The notes under the pieces are model-generated. The model searched no databases. It was not told where the DNA came from and worked only from the letters and a program-made list of their open reading frames with translations. A stretch of 64,000 bases of DNA from Fibrobacterota bacterium. GTDB taxonomy: Bacteria; Fibrobacterota; Chitinivibrionia; Chitinivibrionales; Chitinispirillaceae. This document shows, one piece after another, positions 61,389-64,000 of the stretch. Within the stretch, counting starts at the first letter, position 1; each line of letters starts with the position of its first letter. The stretch spans positions 62,001 through 126,000 of the forward strand of contig JAEZKC010000035.1 of the NCBI GenBank assembly GCA_023436205.1. The letters are read 5' to 3'. Position numbers and translations under genes: made by a program.

Positions 61389-63236
61389 TCATTTTACTAC
61401 AACAACTCCTCTCCACCTCTCCTTTCCCTTTCCAACCGTCACCACATAAACTCCACTCACTAAATTAAGCCTCACGCTCTGCATGTTTGCGTAAGCGGTG
61501 CCATCAATAACGCCTACTATCCTTCCTCGACAGTCATGAACTCGGGCAGATCCGGTATATCCCGTTTCCTTGGCAAAGGTAATTCCGCGGTGGTCTGCAT
61601 GAATGGAGAAAGGTACCGGGGCACTGCTGCGCTTCACGTACCCAACTGCTGATGATGTCTGTATCTGTGGTTCAAAAAACGAGGGGCTGCCGGTTAATGC
61701 AACGGAGGAGCCGGTGATACTCTGGCGTTTATTGCTTTGTGCATAATCCCAATCATACTGGTAGTAGCCTCCGCTTTGAGAATAATCGGGAAAAGTGTAA
61801 ACCGCGCTTGCATTTTCTGAAAGGTCATTCTTTGTTTTTGCCCACAGGACGTACAGGCGTTTTCCGGTTCGGTTGGCAAATGCAGCTCCGTCGATGTTTT
61901 CGGGGATATACATTTGTTGCGTCAGCTCGTCGGAATAGGAGTAGCCGGCAAGCAGGCTCATTGCAGTGCGGCAGGCTAGGGCAGACGGATGTCCCTGCTG
62001 ATTGAAAGGCGCCACATTTCCCAAATAGCGATAGAATCCCATTGCCCCGTAGGAGTTTGTCGGGTTTTCGCCATCCGACAGGCAAAATGTATGTATTTGA
62101 TCAATTCCTTCTGCTTGCCCGTTGATAATCGCTTTTACCAGATAATTGCGTTGAGCTGTTTCAGATCCTATGTGTGAGTCGAATTGTGTATGCGGGACAT
62201 TGGTTTCGGTGATGATGGTCCTCTTTACAGGATAGGTTTCTCCATCGTAGCCGTACTGTGCCAATACGTGCTGTTTTGAGGTCTTTGAGGAAAGAAGGAC
62301 CTCGACGGCTTTATCCGAGTGGCGTTGCTGTACCCAGGTGCCGTTTAGCCATTCTCTGGTCCCGTACATTGGGTAGCTGTGATAGCTTAGGCAGTCAAAG
62401 TAGGCTCCACCCTTGAGCGGATAATCGGCGGATACTTTTCCGTCATCCGGATTGTCGCTGTTCCTGAGCACAGCATCAAGAAAACTATCATATCCGATGC
62501 CTCCGATGCAGACGAAATCATCGGGGTTGAGGAATTTTATAACTTCGTAGGCAATTCTCAGTGCTCTCACATAGTACTGGACAGGACAGAGCAGATTGTC
62601 AAGTTCACAGGGGGCAGGATCCCGTTTCCACCAGTTGTCAGCAGATTCGGCGCTTTGCCATCCCTTGTCAGATGAGGTGTAGTCGGGTTCATTTATCACT
62701 TCCCAGTATCGTACTCTCTCACCATAAGCGCTGACCATTTTGTAAACATACAGAGCCATGTCGTTGTTGTCGTTTACGGGGGTGCCGTTTTCGCCGTTGT
62801 CCCAAATGGGTTCATACATATCAGCAAACAGTTTGGATGCGCCTGACGAGGTGCAGAAGGTTTGATTGCTCTTTGAAATATCGGCGGGTCCTCCAAGGAA
62901 GACCACCAGTTCACTCATTCCCAGACTGTCACAAAAGAATTTCTGCGTGCTTGTTCTGATGTTGTATCCCCATTGTTCCAGAAATTTGTGAGGGAGTGAC
63001 AATCGCAGACTGTTACACCCGGCTCCCGCCACACCGTGTGTCGCAGATCCCGAAGCCAGCGTGGCCTGTGTCTGATCGCTCCAGCTGCCCTTGGGAGCTC
63101 CGAGATTCGTGCCGAAGCGAAATCCGCTTCGGTATGACGGTACGGTATCGTTTGCGGAGAATGAAACCTGGGCTCGGCTGAGTGTGATGGTAAACAGCAG
63201 ACATGCGATCGATATGAGCAAAGTTCGGTGTCGCAT
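61389..63236 (-). CDS. Secreted clan GH-A glycosidase with C-terminal sorting-type tail
   Basis: A 615-residue exported enzyme. A signal peptide (SIACLLFTITLSRA) precedes a TIM-barrel catalytic domain with YWEVINEPDYTSS (acid/base Glu) and IITETNVPHTQ (nucleophile Glu), the arrangement of clan GH-A; GH39 or GH5-like enzymes are the closest by pattern. A beta-rich segment follows the barrel, and the last 75 residues (RVHDCRGRIVGV, LVSGVYVVTV) match the tail of the alkaline phosphatase and GH5 enzyme. The substrate is unknown, likely a plant or algal glycan. Confidence 0.8.
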   Translation of the reverse strand: MRHRTLLISIACLLFTITLSRAQVSFSANDTVPSYRSGFRFGTNLGAPKGSWSDQTQATLASGSATHGVAGAGCNSLRLSLPHKFLEQWGYNIRTSTQKFFCDSLGMSELVVFLGGPADISKSNQTFCTSSGASKLFADMYEPIWDNGENGTPVNDNNDMALYVYKMVSAYGERVRYWEVINEPDYTSSDKGWQSAESADNWWKRDPAPCELDNLLCPVQYYVRALRIAYEVIKFLNPDDFVCIGGIGYDSFLDAVLRNSDNPDDGKVSADYPLKGGAYFDCLSYHSYPMYGTREWLNGTWVQQRHSDKAVEVLLSSKTSKQHVLAQYGYDGETYPVKRTIITETNVPHTQFDSHIGSETAQRNYLVKAIINGQAEGIDQIHTFCLSDGENPTNSYGAMGFYRYLGNVAPFNQQGHPSALACRTAMSLLAGYSYSDELTQQMYIPENIDGAAFANRTGKRLYVLWAKTKNDLSENASAVYTFPDYSQSGGYYQYDWDYAQSNKRQSITGSSVALTGSPSFFEPQIQTSSAVGYVKRSSAPVPFSIHADHRGITFAKETGYTGSARVHDCRGRIVGVIDGTAYANMQSVRLNLVSGVYVVTVGKGKERWRGVVVVK

Positions 63237-63481
63237 TGGATCGTCTTTCAGTTAAGGTTTGACGAACTTGGATAATTTAATTGTAATATAGGGTTTTGTT
63301 ATAAGGAAAGAGAACAGCTGATTTTTCAGATTAAGTGTAGAGATTGAAAAAGGGGAGTTGGGTGCAGCTTTAAAACTGAACCATTTTCCGATCGCCTCAC
63401 CTGTCCTTAGAAGATAGCACTACTTTGTGCTTGGAAGAGAGCTCCAGAGACTTTATCGATTTTTTGAAAGGGCATGCACCC

Positions 63482-64000
63482 TCAATCACTTACCTCCATA
63501 TACATCTGTATTCCTTGGCCAATCGTGCGCTGAGTCGGGAGCATACGTCCTAATAGATTTAAGCATTCTGCATTCTGATGCAAGCTAGTCCTCCTCCCAA
63601 TCATTATCATTTTTCCTTTTTTAAGGTTTGGCCCGTTGCGGACCAAGCTACTAGTTGCTGATGCACTGTTTTCATATTCGAAAAGTGTGCGTCGGGAAAG
63701 AATGAATGCTGAACCGTTCCAATCAGAGTAAAGCTCCATTGTTACTTGGCCACCAGTATAGATCCATTCTGTTTTGCTCATTGCTTTCCATCCTGAATCA
63801 ACGCTGGAGAATCCATACGAGATAGAGTCATGGCCTGCGCTGTTCAAAACAGTACTGTCCTTAGACCAGTAGTCTCCGATTGAGTTATAGCCAATCTTAG
63901 TTTTAGAACCAAGTGCATAAGTATAGACATTGTAGTACTTCGTAGTACCCAAAGAATCAATCTCGTAGATGGTATCCGCTATAATTCTCCCCTGATTGTC
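63482..64000 (-). CDS. Exported repeat-containing protein, C-terminal part (truncated by window edge)
   Basis: The minus-strand frame is open to base 64000, so the gene starts outside the window; the first visible residues are DNQGRIIADTIYEIDSLG. About 170 residues are seen, rich in Tyr, Ser and Thr, with short repeating strands such as KTEWIYTGGQVTMELYSDW and RRTLFEYEN. This looks like a beta-repeat region. The end (CLNLLGRMLPTQR, then QGIQMYMEV) fits the tail pattern of the other secreted proteins here. No function can be assigned. Confidence 0.6.
   Translation of the reverse strand, partial: DNQGRIIADTIYEIDSLGTTKYYNVYTYALGSKTKIGYNSIGDYWSKDSTVLNSAGHDSISYGFSSVDSGWKAMSKTEWIYTGGQVTMELYSDWNGSAFILSRRTLFEYENSASATSSLVRNGPNLKKGKMIMIGRRTSLHQNAECLNLLGRMLPTQRTIGQGIQMYMEVSD

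Noticed and set aside
1..64000. CRISPR arrays, prophage or insertion sequences
   Set aside because: No regularly spaced repeats, integrase, transposase or phage structural genes were seen in reading the whole window.

Overview
This is a chromosomal window of moderate GC from a free-living, Gram-negative-type bacterium. Outer-membrane genes (kdsA, pal, a TolC-like channel, several lipoproteins), secreted polysaccharidases with C-terminal sorting-type tails and an unusual mix of housekeeping genes suggest Fibrobacterota (Chitinispirillia-like). That placement is inference from gene content; no 16S rRNA gene is present. About 67 protein genes, two tRNAs, one decayed gene and many intrinsic terminators can be supported.

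Layout. 1-2.2 kb: the end of NAD synthetase and a GT2 glycosyltransferase. 2.2-8.8 kb, minus strand: adk, uvrA, two receiver-only response regulators, two small membrane proteins, a KaiC-like ATPase and argF, packed like one transcription unit. 9.1-16.7 kb, plus strand: spoVG, tRNA-Gln, L25, pth, S6, S18, L9, dapA, dapB, two related envelope proteins and nrdR. 16.7-22.2 kb: a PBP4-type carboxypeptidase, a repeat lipoprotein, a eukaryotic-type HisA, ApbE and KdsA. 22.3-26.2 kb: gap, pgk, tpiA, secG and tRNA-Leu, with clear promoters and terminators. 26.3-33.2 kb: rlmN and a translationally coupled RND efflux operon (adaptor, pump, outer-membrane channel). 33.5-41.4 kb: a barrel/TPR envelope protein, a nitroreductase, LysA, a stand-alone AICAR transformylase, a sugar acetyltransferase and an archaeal/eukaryotic-type ProRS. 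41.4-54 kb: a decayed gene, Pal, a DUF389 protein, alkaline phosphatase, a GT4 enzyme, PTS enzyme I, archaemetzincin, an ETF-beta-lysine-methyltransferase-like enzyme, a cupin and a PLP enzyme. 54-64 kb: a GH5 cellulase-like enzyme, a YciF-like protein, a nitroreductase, an AraC regulator, a short UvrA paralogue, a second secreted glycosidase and a truncated exported protein.

How it fits together. Much of the window is core metabolism: DapA, DapB and LysA for lysine and diaminopimelate, lower glycolysis, NAD, arginine, histidine and purine steps, and translation. The accessory layer is the cell envelope and polysaccharide degradation: secreted enzymes sharing a C-terminal tail, efflux, and lipoproteins. 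The least explained items are the KaiC-like/membrane/receiver cluster between argF and uvrA, the decayed gene between proS and pal, and the barrel-TPR protein. Several housekeeping enzymes are the unusual version of their family (HisA, ProRS, AICAR transformylase).
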